Part shown: positions 34,434-42,910 of the stretch, one piece after another | Position numbering within the stretch: the first letter of the stretch is position 1 | Layout of the letters: every line of letters starts with the position of its first letter | Source: JAXMCK01 sp046349395 | GTDB lineage: Bacteria; Pseudomonadota; Alphaproteobacteria; Geminicoccales; Geminicoccaceae | Assembly: GCA_046349395.1 (NCBI GenBank) | Contig: JAXMCK010000005.1 | Span: 124,001-188,000, forward strand | Length of the DNA: 64,000 bases | Direction of reading: 5' to 3' | Made by a program: the position numbers and the translations under genes | The notes under the pieces: model-generated | What the model was told of the DNA's origin: nothing | What the model saw: the letters and a program-made list of their open reading frames with translations, nothing else | Database searches by the model: none

Positions 34434-35290
34434 GGGTACTCCTCTGCGGGCCGGAGGGAGAAATCGAACAGCACGTCCTCGCCCATCAGATGCCGGCGCG
34501 ACGGCGGACGCAACGCGTCCTCGAGCCGCTCGGCTTCGGGCAGGTGGATCGCCGGTCGGCCGGCGCCGAGCAGCATGGGTGCCACCAGGAGCTGGAGGCG
34601 GTCGATCAGCCCGGCGGCGAGGAACCGGCCGACGGTGACGCCCCCGCCCTCCACGAACACCCGGGTCAGGCCCCGCTCGGCGAGGCAGTCCAGCACGGCG
34701 GCGGGATCGAAGGCGCCGTCCTCGGCATCCAGATGGACGATCTCGGCCTGATCCGTCAGCCTGCCACCGCAGGAGCCGGCCCCATTGCGCAGGATCAACG
34801 ACGGTGCCGCCCCGTCGTGGAGGAGCTGGCTCGACGCCGGCAGGCGGCCGTGCGGATCGATCACGACCCGCACCGGATTGGGGCCGGCGACGTGACGCGT
34901 GGTGAGACGGGGATCGTCCAGGGCGGCGGTGCTGGCACCCACGATCACGGCATCGGCCAGTGCGCGGACGCGGTGCTGATAGGTGAGTGCGGCCTCGCAG
35001 TTCAGCGAGCGCGACTGGCCTCCCCGGGTCGCGATGAACCCGTCGAGCGACTGGCCCAGCATGGCCGTCACGTGCCGCTCGCCGCGCGGGGTCAGCGCCA
35101 CGTCGAGCAGTATCTCGACGAGCTCCATACCCTTATCGTCGAGCCGCCCTGCACCTTCGATCACCCGCACCGGCCGGCGGCCGAGGACGAAGCCATCGAC
35201 GGCCACCAGGTCCGCCGAGGGCGCGGCATCGCCGGCGGTGCGCGCCGCCAGCAGCAGGTTCCAGGCGATGTCCGTGCTCGCGTCAGCCAT
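34430..35290 (-). CDS. RibD C-terminal (DHFR-like) reductase-family protein
   Basis: 286 residues without the RibD deaminase domain. The reductase part (about 85-280) shows AMLGQSLDGFIA, VRALADAVIVGASTAALDDPRLTTRHV, NPVRVVIDPHGRLP, VFVEGGGVTVGRFLAAGLIDRL, all hallmarks of RibD/RibG-type NADPH-dependent reduction of a ribosylamino-pyrimidine. About 80 N-terminal residues have no clear match. ATG 35290 chosen; a longer frame to 35359 adds an Arg/Ser-rich stretch. With RibA and PTPS-like genes nearby it may serve a specialised pathway, not housekeeping riboflavin synthesis. Divergent from OpgC. Confidence 0.85.
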   Translation of the reverse strand: MADASTDIAWNLLLAARTAGDAAPSADLVAVDGFVLGRRPVRVIEGAGRLDDKGMELVEILLDVALTPRGERHVTAMLGQSLDGFIATRGGQSRSLNCEAALTYQHRVRALADAVIVGASTAALDDPRLTTRHVAGPNPVRVVIDPHGRLPASSQLLHDGAAPSLILRNGAGSCGGRLTDQAEIVHLDAEDGAFDPAAVLDCLAERGLTRVFVEGGGVTVGRFLAAGLIDRLQLLVAPMLLGAGRPAIHLPEAERLEDALRPPSRRHLMGEDVLFDFSLRPAEEYP

Positions 35291-35441
35291 GCTCGTCCCG
35301 AGTGGTCGATGCCGGTGTCCTCGCCCCGACGACCGACAAGCTGTAGATCCTGTTAACACGTAGCGTGCCCCGCCGCAGGCGCAAAGCCGCCCTCGCGAAG
35401 ATTTCAGTCCGCGTGTCCGGACGCGGTGCTAAGGGGACGCC

Positions 35442-36647
35442 ATGCCGAGGACGACGACGCCCCAGGCTCAGGGGCCTCACACCCATCACGGGTCGCTGCC
35501 GCGCGACGTGCGGCTCGATTTCTTCCGCGGCCTCGCGATGTTCATCATCTTCATGGCGCATATGCCGCGCAATCCATGGAACGACTGGATACCGGCGCGG
35601 TTCGGGCCGTCCGACGCTACCGAGATCTTCGTCTTCTGCTCGGGCTTCGCCTCCTCGATCGCTTTCGGCGGCACCTTCGCCCGCCACGGTTTCGCCATCG
35701 GCACCTTCCGGATCCTGCACCGCTGCTGGCAGGTGTTCTGGTCGCATATCGGCCTCTTCTGGGTCGTTCTCGCGATCACGATCGTGGCAACCGCAGCGAC
35801 CGGCATCGACTATCTGCACGAGATGAACCTCCGCCACTTTCTGGCCGAGCCCGAGCGCGGCGTGGTCGGGCTGCTCACACTCACCTACGTGCCGAACTAT
35901 TTCGACATCTTGCCGATGTATCTCGTGGCCCTGGCGCTGGTGCCGCTGATGGTGGGGCTGGCCCGCATCAGCCCCTGGCTTGCCATGGCCGCGTCGGGCC
36001 TCATCTACCTCGCCGAATGGACGGTCGGCCTCGACCTTCCGGCCGAATGGTGGTCCGATCGGAGCTGGTTCTTCGATCCCTTCGGCTGGCAGTTCCTCTT
36101 CTTCACCGGCTTCGCCTTCGGCTCCGGCTGGCTGCCCGAACCCCTCCGCGACCGCCGCCTGCTCTGGGCCTGCGTCGCCTTCGTCCTCGTCATGGTGCCG
36201 CTCAACTGGGCGCCGATCTGGTCCCGCTACGATTGGCTCGACTGGTTCAGCCTCCAGTTCGTGCCGTGGAAGGACAAGAGCCACTTCGGCATCCTGCGCT
36301 GGGTCCACTTCCTGGCCCTGGCTTATGTCGCGCTGTGGATCGTCAACGGCCGCCCCGATCTGCTGCGCTCGCCGGCGGTGCGGCCGATCGTGCGGGTCGG
36401 CCAGCAGGCCCTGGCAGTCTTCCTCTGGAGCATGGCCTTCGCCTGGACCATGGGCATCCTGCTCGACCAGATCGGCCGCAACGCGCTGACGATCACCGCT
36501 GCCAACCTGATCGGCTTCGCGAGCCTCGTCGGCGTCGCCTACCTCGCCGGCTTCGTGAAGGAGCAACCCTGGCGCCGCCGCGAGGGGCGTGTCCGGCTGC
36601 ATCTCGGCCACGAGCACGCCGGCGCCCTCGCCGTCCCCGGCGAGTAG
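35442..36647 (+). CDS. opgC: OpgC-family acyltransferase membrane protein
   Basis: 401-residue integral membrane protein with about ten hydrophobic helices. N-terminal motif RDVRLDFFRGLAMFIIFMAHMP and the FGPSDATEIFVFCSGFASSIAFG segment are diagnostic for OpgC, which succinylates osmoregulated periplasmic glucans. AAGGGGA precedes the ATG. It converges with the OpgH-like glucosyltransferase gene, 4 bp apart, supporting a joint role in glucan decoration. The start differs from RibD-like by 151 bp of shared divergent promoter region. Confidence 0.92.
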   Translation: MPRTTTPQAQGPHTHHGSLPRDVRLDFFRGLAMFIIFMAHMPRNPWNDWIPARFGPSDATEIFVFCSGFASSIAFGGTFARHGFAIGTFRILHRCWQVFWSHIGLFWVVLAITIVATAATGIDYLHEMNLRHFLAEPERGVVGLLTLTYVPNYFDILPMYLVALALVPLMVGLARISPWLAMAASGLIYLAEWTVGLDLPAEWWSDRSWFFDPFGWQFLFFTGFAFGSGWLPEPLRDRRLLWACVAFVLVMVPLNWAPIWSRYDWLDWFSLQFVPWKDKSHFGILRWVHFLALAYVALWIVNGRPDLLRSPAVRPIVRVGQQALAVFLWSMAFAWTMGILLDQIGRNALTITAANLIGFASLVGVAYLAGFVKEQPWRRREGRVRLHLGHEHAGALAVPGE

Positions 36648-36651
36648 GACG

Positions 36652-38604
36652 TCAGTCGGTCTGAGGCGCGCGGGGTGCCGTCACTGCGGCGGGTGCCGCG
36701 GCCCCTGTCACCGGAACGCGTTCCGGTCCCGGCCGCAGCGCATGTCCGGCCGCCCGCACCACAGGTTCGGGATCGATCTCCTCCGGCGTGGCACAGATGC
36801 CTAGCCGCACCAGCAGGCGGCCGAACCCCGCCCGCGCCGTGCCCCAGGCGAACGGAATCGCCAGCAGCAGCGGCCCGCAGAACAGGACCGCCCACACCCG
36901 TGCCGCCGGTGGTGCGAGCGCCATGACGGCGGCACCGAGCACGAGCCCCAGCAGCGCCTGCGGCCACAGTCCGCGGCAGGCCTCCGCCAGCGGCACCACG
37001 CGCTGGTCACGCAGCTGCGCCTCCCAGCGGATCGTCCGGCCGAACATCATCCCGCCGACGAAGATCGTCTGGCCGACCGCCAGGATGGGGGCCAGCAGGA
37101 ACGAGAAGACGAGCTCGGTCAGTGTCGAGCCCAGCAGCCGCACGGCACCGCCATAGCCGGACCGCACCTCACGGCTGGCCATAGCCTGCAGCACCCCCGC
37201 CAGCTTCGGCATGAACACGATCGTCATGGTGACGGCGAGGAGCGCCCAACCCTCCCAGGCCGCCGGCCGGCCCAGCAGAGGCTCCCCGGGTGCGCCCGGC
37301 CCGGACAGGCCGGCACCGATCGCCCCGCCGAAGCCCAGGAGCGAGAACAGCACCCAGGCCGGCCCCGAGACGTACATCAGGATCGCCAGCAGCAACTGCA
37401 GCCGGCCCATCGCGTGCAGGCCCGGCCGGCCGATCAGGTCGAGATATTGCCAGTTCCCCTGGCACCAGCGCAGGTCGCGCTTGATGAACTCGGGCAGGGC
37501 CGGCGGGTTCTCCTCGAAGCTGCCACCCTCCTCGGGCACGACGCGCACCTGCCAGCCGGCACGACGCATCAACACCGCCTCGACCTGGTCGTGGCTGAGG
37601 ATGCGTCCGCCCAACGGTGGCCCGCCCGGCAGCACCGGCAGGCGGCAATGCGCCATGAAGGGGGCGATGCGGATCATCGCATTGTGGCCCCAATAGGGCC
37701 CGCAATCGCCCTGCCACCAGGCGCTGCCCGTCGTGTAGGAGCGCATGCCGTGCCGCATCCCGAACTGGAATATGCGCGCGAACGGGCTCCGGTTGGGCAG
37801 CCCCACGATCAGGCTCTGCAGGATGCCGACCTCGGCATGCGCCTCCATGACGCGCGCCAGTCTGAGGATAGCCGCGCCCGACATCACGCTGTCGGCATCG
37901 AGTACCAGCATGTGATCGAACCGGCTGCCGTGCGTCTCCAGCCAGTCCCAGAGATTGCCCGTCTTGTGGCCCTCGTTCCCGGACCGCCGGCGATAGTGGC
38001 AGCGCTCCGGCCGCGGCTGGCGGGCGCGCCAGCGCTCGAACCACGCGGACTCCTGGGCAGCGATGTCGCCGTCCTGCGTGTCGCTCAGCACGAAGAACTC
38101 GAACGCACTCGCCTCGCCCGTGGCGTCGAGGCTGTCCACGGTGGCCCCCAGATGGCGGAAGACCCGCTCCGGCTGCTCGTTGAACACCGGCATCAGCACC
38201 GCGATCCGTGAGCGCAGCGGCGCCGGACGGCGGCCGTCGAGGGCGCAGGGCGTCACCAGCGCTACGGGGTCGCGGGACAGAGTGAGGATCCCGAGGCCGA
38301 TCAGGGCGTTCCAGAAACCGATGACGTTCCACGGCAGCATCAGGATGAACAGCAGCACCAGAGCCGCCTCGACCTCGGCCAGCCCGTCGCCGCCCAGGAC
38401 GCGCAGCATGGCCAGCACGAGGGCCGTCATCGTCACGCCGGTGAGGAGGCCGAACGCGAGCCGGCGCCGCTTCAGTCGTGCCGCCTCCGCGAGGTCTGCC
38501 GCACGCGGGGTCGGGCACGCGAGGATATCGTCCACCAGGGCCGCCGGTACCTTGTTGTGTCGCCGCTGCTGCCTGTACAGCACGGCCGGGGTCAAGTGCT
38601 TCAC
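36652..38604 (-). CDS. opgH: Glucans biosynthesis glucosyltransferase OpgH/MdoH
   Basis: About 650-residue inner-membrane family 2 glycosyltransferase building periplasmic beta-glucans from UDP-glucose. Two N-terminal helices, then the catalytic domain: VLMPVFNEQPERVFRHL, LVLDADSVMSG (DxD region), GPYWGHNAMIRI, ILSHDQVEAVLMRRAGW and KRDLRWCQGNWQY (Q/RxxRW), followed by several C-terminal helices. Start uncertain: GTG 38604 gives family-like length; a frame to 38796 would run into the divergent ribA gene. No OpgG is adjacent, unlike enterobacterial opgGH. Confidence 0.9.
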   Translation of the reverse strand: MKHLTPAVLYRQQRRHNKVPAALVDDILACPTPRAADLAEAARLKRRRLAFGLLTGVTMTALVLAMLRVLGGDGLAEVEAALVLLFILMLPWNVIGFWNALIGLGILTLSRDPVALVTPCALDGRRPAPLRSRIAVLMPVFNEQPERVFRHLGATVDSLDATGEASAFEFFVLSDTQDGDIAAQESAWFERWRARQPRPERCHYRRRSGNEGHKTGNLWDWLETHGSRFDHMLVLDADSVMSGAAILRLARVMEAHAEVGILQSLIVGLPNRSPFARIFQFGMRHGMRSYTTGSAWWQGDCGPYWGHNAMIRIAPFMAHCRLPVLPGGPPLGGRILSHDQVEAVLMRRAGWQVRVVPEEGGSFEENPPALPEFIKRDLRWCQGNWQYLDLIGRPGLHAMGRLQLLLAILMYVSGPAWVLFSLLGFGGAIGAGLSGPGAPGEPLLGRPAAWEGWALLAVTMTIVFMPKLAGVLQAMASREVRSGYGGAVRLLGSTLTELVFSFLLAPILAVGQTIFVGGMMFGRTIRWEAQLRDQRVVPLAEACRGLWPQALLGLVLGAAVMALAPPAARVWAVLFCGPLLLAIPFAWGTARAGFGRLLVRLGICATPEEIDPEPVVRAAGHALRPGPERVPVTGAAAPAAVTAPRAPQTD

Positions 38605-38742
38605 CGCAGCGGGATACGGGGCGCCTAGTATGGTGGACCACCGCTCGCTACATAGTGATCGCGCGTGCTGCTCCTGAACCGGCTCGGCGGACACCACGTA
38701 GAAGCGGCACCGAGGATTGAACGGGCGAGACCCGGAGGCATC

Positions 38743-39894
38743 ATGACGTATTCGGCCGAACCATTGCCGCGGACACCGATACTGGCGGTTGAACATGCCG
38801 CCCGGGTCCTGCGCATGGGTGGCTTCGTGGTGCTGAGCGATCAGCCCGGGCGAGCGCTGCTGGCGGCCGAGAACGCCGCCGCGATCGGCGCCGACCCGTT
38901 CCGCGGCCCGCTGCCGCGCGACCTGCAGCTCGTCCTCACCGGACAGCGGCTGGCGGCTCTAGGCGTGCCCTGCGCGGCCGAGGCCGATTACGGCGTGCAC
39001 CTGAACGGCGCCGCGAGGCCGGCCCTGGTGGCTGCCCTCATCGATCCGACGAGCCCCGTGTCCGAGGCGGCGAAGGTCGTGGCCGCCACGGCGAAGGCGC
39101 CGGTCTGGGACGTCGGGCCGGCGATCGAGCTCTGCAAGCTGGCGGGTCTCCTGCCGGCGGTGCTGGTGACGGCGGTCGAGAACATCCCGCATGGTGCCGA
39201 GCGTGCCCTGATCGAGACCGGGTCCGTCGTCGCCTACCGGCGCCTCCAGGCTTCCTCGCTCCGCCCGGTGAGCGAGGCGCGCGTGCCCTTGGCCGATGCC
39301 GAGCAGGTCCGCGTCGTCTCGTTCCGCCCGATCGACGGCGGCCCCGAGCAGTATGCGATCCTGGTCGGCGAGCCCGAGCGCCAGGCGGCACCTTTGGCCC
39401 GCCTGCACTCCGAGTGCTTCACGGGCGACCTTCTGGGCTCGCTCCGCTGCGACTGCGGCGACCAGCTCCGGGGTGCCATCCGGCGGATGGCCGAGGAAGG
39501 GGCCGGCGTGCTGCTCTACCTCGCCCAGGAGGGCCGCGGCATCGGCCTCGTCAACAAGCTGCGCGCCTACATGATCCAGGACCGCGGCCTCGACACGGTC
39601 GACGCCAACCATCACCTCGGCTTCGACAATGACGAGCGCGACTTCTGGTCGGCGGCCACGATCCTGCGCCAGCTCGGCATCGGGCGGGTGCGTCTATTGA
39701 CCAACAACCCGACCAAGATAGACCAGCTCCGTCGCTACGGCATCGAGGTGACCGGCCGCGTGCCGCACATCTTCGAGTCGAACGCGCACAATCACGACTA
39801 TCTGCTGACCAAGGCGCACAAGAGCGGCCACATGCTGACCGCCGACGACCTCACGGCAGGGTCGGACGCGCCGCGCCGGCTCAAGATGGTCTGA
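38743..39894 (+). CDS. ribA: GTP cyclohydrolase II (RibA) with degenerate N-terminal domain
   Basis: 383 residues. The C-terminal half (about 195-375) is a complete GTP cyclohydrolase II: zinc ligands in LHSECFTGDLLGSLRCDCGDQL, EGRGIGLVNKLRAYMIQDRGLDTVDANHHLGF and LLTNNPTKIDQLRRYGIEVTGRVP. The N-terminal half (GGFVVLSDQPGRALLAAENAAAIG) resembles the DHBP-synthase fold but lacks the acidic D-x-E-x-x-E-N-E-G-D active-site signature, so it is probably inactive. GGAGG lies 5 nt before ATG 38743. It leads a pair with the FkbM methyltransferase gene (35-bp gap). Confidence 0.92.
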   Translation: MTYSAEPLPRTPILAVEHAARVLRMGGFVVLSDQPGRALLAAENAAAIGADPFRGPLPRDLQLVLTGQRLAALGVPCAAEADYGVHLNGAARPALVAALIDPTSPVSEAAKVVAATAKAPVWDVGPAIELCKLAGLLPAVLVTAVENIPHGAERALIETGSVVAYRRLQASSLRPVSEARVPLADAEQVRVVSFRPIDGGPEQYAILVGEPERQAAPLARLHSECFTGDLLGSLRCDCGDQLRGAIRRMAEEGAGVLLYLAQEGRGIGLVNKLRAYMIQDRGLDTVDANHHLGFDNDERDFWSAATILRQLGIGRVRLLTNNPTKIDQLRRYGIEVTGRVPHIFESNAHNHDYLLTKAHKSGHMLTADDLTAGSDAPRRLKMV

Positions 39895-39929
39895 CGGTCC
39901 GGGCGGCCCCGCGGCCGCCCGTCACGCCG

Positions 39930-40676
39930 ATGCAGCTCTACGACCGTCTCTACGGGCTCGTGCGCTCGCTGCGCATGTATTACGGCGACCCGGCCCATCG
40001 CCGGCGCAGCAGGGCGTTCTACCGCGGGCTCGTGCGCCCGGGCGATCTCTGCTTCGACATCGGCGCCCATGTCGGCAACCGCAGCCGCTGCTGGTCGAAG
40101 CTCGGTGCCCGCGTCGTCGCGGTCGAGCCGCAGCCCGATTTCGTGCGCTTCCTGCGCTGGCTCTTCCGGGGCGATCCCAACGTCACGGTGGTCGACGAGG
40201 CCATCGCTGCCGCACCCGGCCGCCTCACCCTCCACATCAGCCGCCGCACGCCCACGGTGAGCACCGGCTCCGCCACCTTCATCGCCGAGACCCGACGCGC
40301 CGAGTCCTTCGCCTGGGTGAACTGGGATGCCCGGCACGAGGTCACGGCCACCACGCTGGACCGGCTCATCCAGGTCCATGGCCGGCCCGATTTCGTGAAG
40401 ATCGATGTCGAGGGCATGGAGCACGAGGTGCTGCGCGGGCTGAGCCAGCCCCTGCCCTGCCTCTCCTTCGAGTTCATCCCATCCAGCCTCGACAGTGCTC
40501 TCGGCAGCATCGACCGCCTCGAAAGCCTCGGCCGCTACCGCTACAACCTCGCCCTCGGCGAAGGCCTGACGTTCGTCCACGAGGACTGGATCGACGCCGA
40601 TTCCGTGCGCAGGTGGCTGAGTGCGCGCGACCCGAACGGCGACTCGGGCGACGTCTATGCGCGGCTCGAGGCCTAG
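39930..40676 (+). CDS. FkbM-family methyltransferase
   Basis: 248-residue SAM-dependent methyltransferase. SAM-binding motif CFDIGAHVGNRSRCWSKLGARVVAVEPQP near residue 40, then VVDEAIAAAPGRLTLHI, TTLDRLIQ and the FkbM hallmark PDFVKIDVEGMEHEVLRGL. Such enzymes usually methylate hydroxyls on glycans or polyketides. It follows ribA by 35 bp and converges with the next gene, overlapping its end by 4 bp. Confidence 0.88.
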   Translation: MQLYDRLYGLVRSLRMYYGDPAHRRRSRAFYRGLVRPGDLCFDIGAHVGNRSRCWSKLGARVVAVEPQPDFVRFLRWLFRGDPNVTVVDEAIAAAPGRLTLHISRRTPTVSTGSATFIAETRRAESFAWVNWDARHEVTATTLDRLIQVHGRPDFVKIDVEGMEHEVLRGLSQPLPCLSFEFIPSSLDSALGSIDRLESLGRYRYNLALGEGLTFVHEDWIDADSVRRWLSARDPNGDSGDVYARLEA

Positions 40677-41455
40677 GGCAGGACCAGCGCATCGATGTGG
40701 CCGACGGTCAGCGAGGAAGCCCCCTCGGCGATCAGGGCCGCCCGCCGCTCCGCCCACGCCCTGATCGGCCCCTCCTGCTCCGGCGCCATCGCGAGCGCGG
40801 CCGAGACATAGCCGTCGAGCAGGGCCTGCTGGATCGCCCGATCCGCGGGCCCGAACCGCCAGTCACTCGTCGCCGTGTGCACGTCGGGCAGGTCGCCCAA
40901 CGCCGCCGCTGCCATGGGTCCGAGGGCGGGACCGAAGCCCTTGTCCGTCCCCTGATGGCGGTTGACGAGACTCAGCACGAGGCCGTCGAGCGGCTCCGCG
41001 GGACTCCACTCGATCCGCCCGTCATAGGTGAGCACGACGTAGAGGGCGGCACCCAGCCGGGCGCGCAGCGCCAGCAGCCGCAGCAGCCAGCGCCGGCTGA
41101 CCAGATCCAAAAGGGCGGACGAGGTGATCACGTTCGCCTGCACGTCCGCGAGCCCTTCGAGCTCCGCCGCCAGATCCGCCCGCCGCCATTCGACGGACAC
41201 ACCCTGAGGAGCGCTGAGACGCTGGCCCGCGGCGATCAGCCCCTGATCAATCTCCACCAGGGTCCAGCGCTGATCCGTTCCCAATCCAGCGGCGGTGCAG
41301 CGGAGATTGCTGCCCGTACCGGCACCCAGGTCGAGAACGTGCAGCGGACTCCCGGCAGCCCAGGCGGCGAGTCGGCCGAGGAGATCCTGCGAGCGGGCCG
41401 CGCGGTCGTAGGGCTCGCGCAGGCTCAGCCAGTCGGACGAGAAGCCCTCGCTCAA
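40673..41455 (-). CDS. Class I SAM-dependent methyltransferase
   Basis: 260 residues. Motif I HVLDLGAGTGSNLR near residue 38, an acidic loop WTLVEIDQGLIAAG, then ADLAAELEG and a post-motif VITSSALLDLVSRRWL. C-terminal part contains LTYDGRIEWSP. The start is TTG 41455, overlapping the glycosyltransferase stop by 4 nt (TTGA), so the last gene of the MDR-PTPS-GT4-methyltransferase operon. Substrate probably the glycosylated product of that operon. Confidence 0.87.
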   Translation of the reverse strand: MSEGFSSDWLSLREPYDRAARSQDLLGRLAAWAAGSPLHVLDLGAGTGSNLRCTAAGLGTDQRWTLVEIDQGLIAAGQRLSAPQGVSVEWRRADLAAELEGLADVQANVITSSALLDLVSRRWLLRLLALRARLGAALYVVLTYDGRIEWSPAEPLDGLVLSLVNRHQGTDKGFGPALGPMAAAALGDLPDVHTATSDWRFGPADRAIQQALLDGYVSAALAMAPEQEGPIRAWAERRAALIAEGASSLTVGHIDALVLP

Positions 41456-42510
41456 GCGGGGGGCCGACCCATGAGCAGCGCCTGCTCGATCGCGGCTGCC
41501 GTGTCGCTCCAGCGGGGCAGCTTCTCGCGTACCCGGAGCGCTCCTGCCCGCAGCGCACCGCGCAGCGACGCGTCCGTTAGGTAGCGCCGTAGGGCGGCGC
41601 GCAGGCCGGCGACGTCGCCCGGCCGGACGAGGATGCCGGCATCGGGTGGCACGGTGTCGGCGACGGCACCACCGGCGGTGGCGATCACCGGCAGGCCCCT
41701 ACCCAGGGCGTCGGCGACGGCCATGCCGTAGCCCTCGTACCAGGAGGCCGAGACGAAGGCGTCGGCCCGCTCGTAGGCCGCCGCCAGCGCCTCGGGCTCG
41801 ATCTCGCCCAGAAGATGCACGCGGTCGTCGAGCCCCTGGTCTTCGATGAACGCTTCGAGGCGATGGGTCAGGCTCCGGTCGCGCGCAGCCCCGGCGCAGA
41901 CCAGCAGCCAGTCCAGCTCCTTCAGCCCGGCCAGTGCTTCCAGCAGCACGAGATGACCCTTGCGCGGGATCAGCGTACCGACGCAGAGCAGCGATCCGGC
42001 ACCCGAGCCGCCGCCGACGGGGCCGCGCTCCGCCCCTGGCATCGCCACCGTCAGCCGCTCCGGCCGCACGCCGAACTCGGCCGCCAGCGCACGTGCGGTC
42101 ATCTCGCTGGTGGCGATCACCCCCCGGGCCTCGGCCAGCGCCGCCTTCTCCTCTTTGCGCAGGACGCTCGCCCGCATGGGCGTCATGCCCGTTTCGAGGC
42201 AGAGCGGGTGGTGGACGAGCGCCACGATGTCGAGCCGGTGCCGCCTCGCCGCCGCGATCGCGGCCATGCCGGCGAAGGCCAGACCGTCGATCACCACCGT
42301 CGTCCCGCTGGGGAGACCGTCGAGGGCGTCCGCCGTGGCAATGGCGACGGCACCGTCCTCGAACGCCAGGCCTTCCGGCAGGCTCAGTTCGTGCACCTCC
42401 CAGCCCCGCTCCGCCAAGGCGGCGAAGGCGGCATGGTCGTAGACATAGCCGCCCGTGCGGGTGGTGAGCTGACCCGGAAAGGCCAGGACGACGGCGTTGC
42501 GCGGGCTCAA
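41452..42510 (-). CDS. Glycosyltransferase family 4
   Basis: 352-residue GT-B glycosyltransferase. N-terminal acceptor domain begins VVLAFPGQLTTRTGGYVYD; the hinge region has ARGVIATSEMTARALAAEFG; the donor domain has LLCVGTLIPRKGHLVLLEALA and the E-x7-E motif in ADAFVSASWYEGYGMAVADALGRGLPVIATAGGA. TTG 42510 overlaps the PTPS stop by 4 nt (TTGA); an ATG at 42552 would extend into that gene. Activated-sugar donor unknown. Operon position suggests glycosylation of a small molecule, not a lipid or protein. Confidence 0.9.
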   Translation of the reverse strand: MSPRNAVVLAFPGQLTTRTGGYVYDHAAFAALAERGWEVHELSLPEGLAFEDGAVAIATADALDGLPSGTTVVIDGLAFAGMAAIAAARRHRLDIVALVHHPLCLETGMTPMRASVLRKEEKAALAEARGVIATSEMTARALAAEFGVRPERLTVAMPGAERGPVGGGSGAGSLLCVGTLIPRKGHLVLLEALAGLKELDWLLVCAGAARDRSLTHRLEAFIEDQGLDDRVHLLGEIEPEALAAAYERADAFVSASWYEGYGMAVADALGRGLPVIATAGGAVADTVPPDAGILVRPGDVAGLRAALRRYLTDASLRGALRAGALRVREKLPRWSDTAAAIEQALLMGRPPA

Positions 42511-42905
42511 ATGGCGGCCTCGTAGCCGGCCCAGGCGATGTGGCTCTCCCACAAGGTCACCTTGAGCGACTTCACGGCTTCGCCGCCGGGGCCAAGGCGC
42601 CCGGTCTTGATGGCGTCCCGCATCTGCTCGAACACGTGCTTGGCCAGGAACTCGGTCGTCGTGTTGCGGCCCCTGAACTGCGGCAAGTCGTCGAGGTTCT
42701 GGTAGTTCAGGGCACCCAGCGTCGCCTTCAACGCCTCGTGTGCGCGGCCGATGTCGACCACGACCCCGTCTTCGGTCATCTCCGGCGCCTTGAACTCGAC
42801 GTCCACGACGAACGTCGCACCGTGCATCTTCTGTGCTGGACCGAACAGTTCGCCCTTGAAGCTGTGGGCGATCATGATGTGGTCGCGCACGCCGACGGTG
42901 AACAT
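42507..42905 (-). CDS. PTPS/QueD-like protein with altered active site
   Basis: 132 residues of the 6-pyruvoyl-tetrahydropterin synthase / 6-carboxytetrahydropterin synthase fold: IMIAHSF (His14), HGATFVVDVEF, GVVVDIGRAHEALK, LNYQNLDDLPQF, NTTTEFLAKHVFEQM and LWESH (Glu120). The usual HGH zinc motif is H28-G-A30 here, and the catalytic Cys four residues before it is Ala24. AAAGGAG precedes ATG 42905. Starts 5 bp after the dehydrogenase gene. It probably binds a pterin-like intermediate but need not catalyse the standard reaction. Confidence 0.88.
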   Translation of the reverse strand: MFTVGVRDHIMIAHSFKGELFGPAQKMHGATFVVDVEFKAPEMTEDGVVVDIGRAHEALKATLGALNYQNLDDLPQFRGRNTTTEFLAKHVFEQMRDAIKTGRLGPGGEAVKSLKVTLWESHIAWAGYEAAI

Positions 42906-42910
42906 AGGCT

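Noticed and set aside
38605..38796. Extended N-terminus for OpgH to ATG 38796
   Set aside because: It would overlap the divergent ribA start and encodes a Cys/Arg-rich stretch unlike the family.
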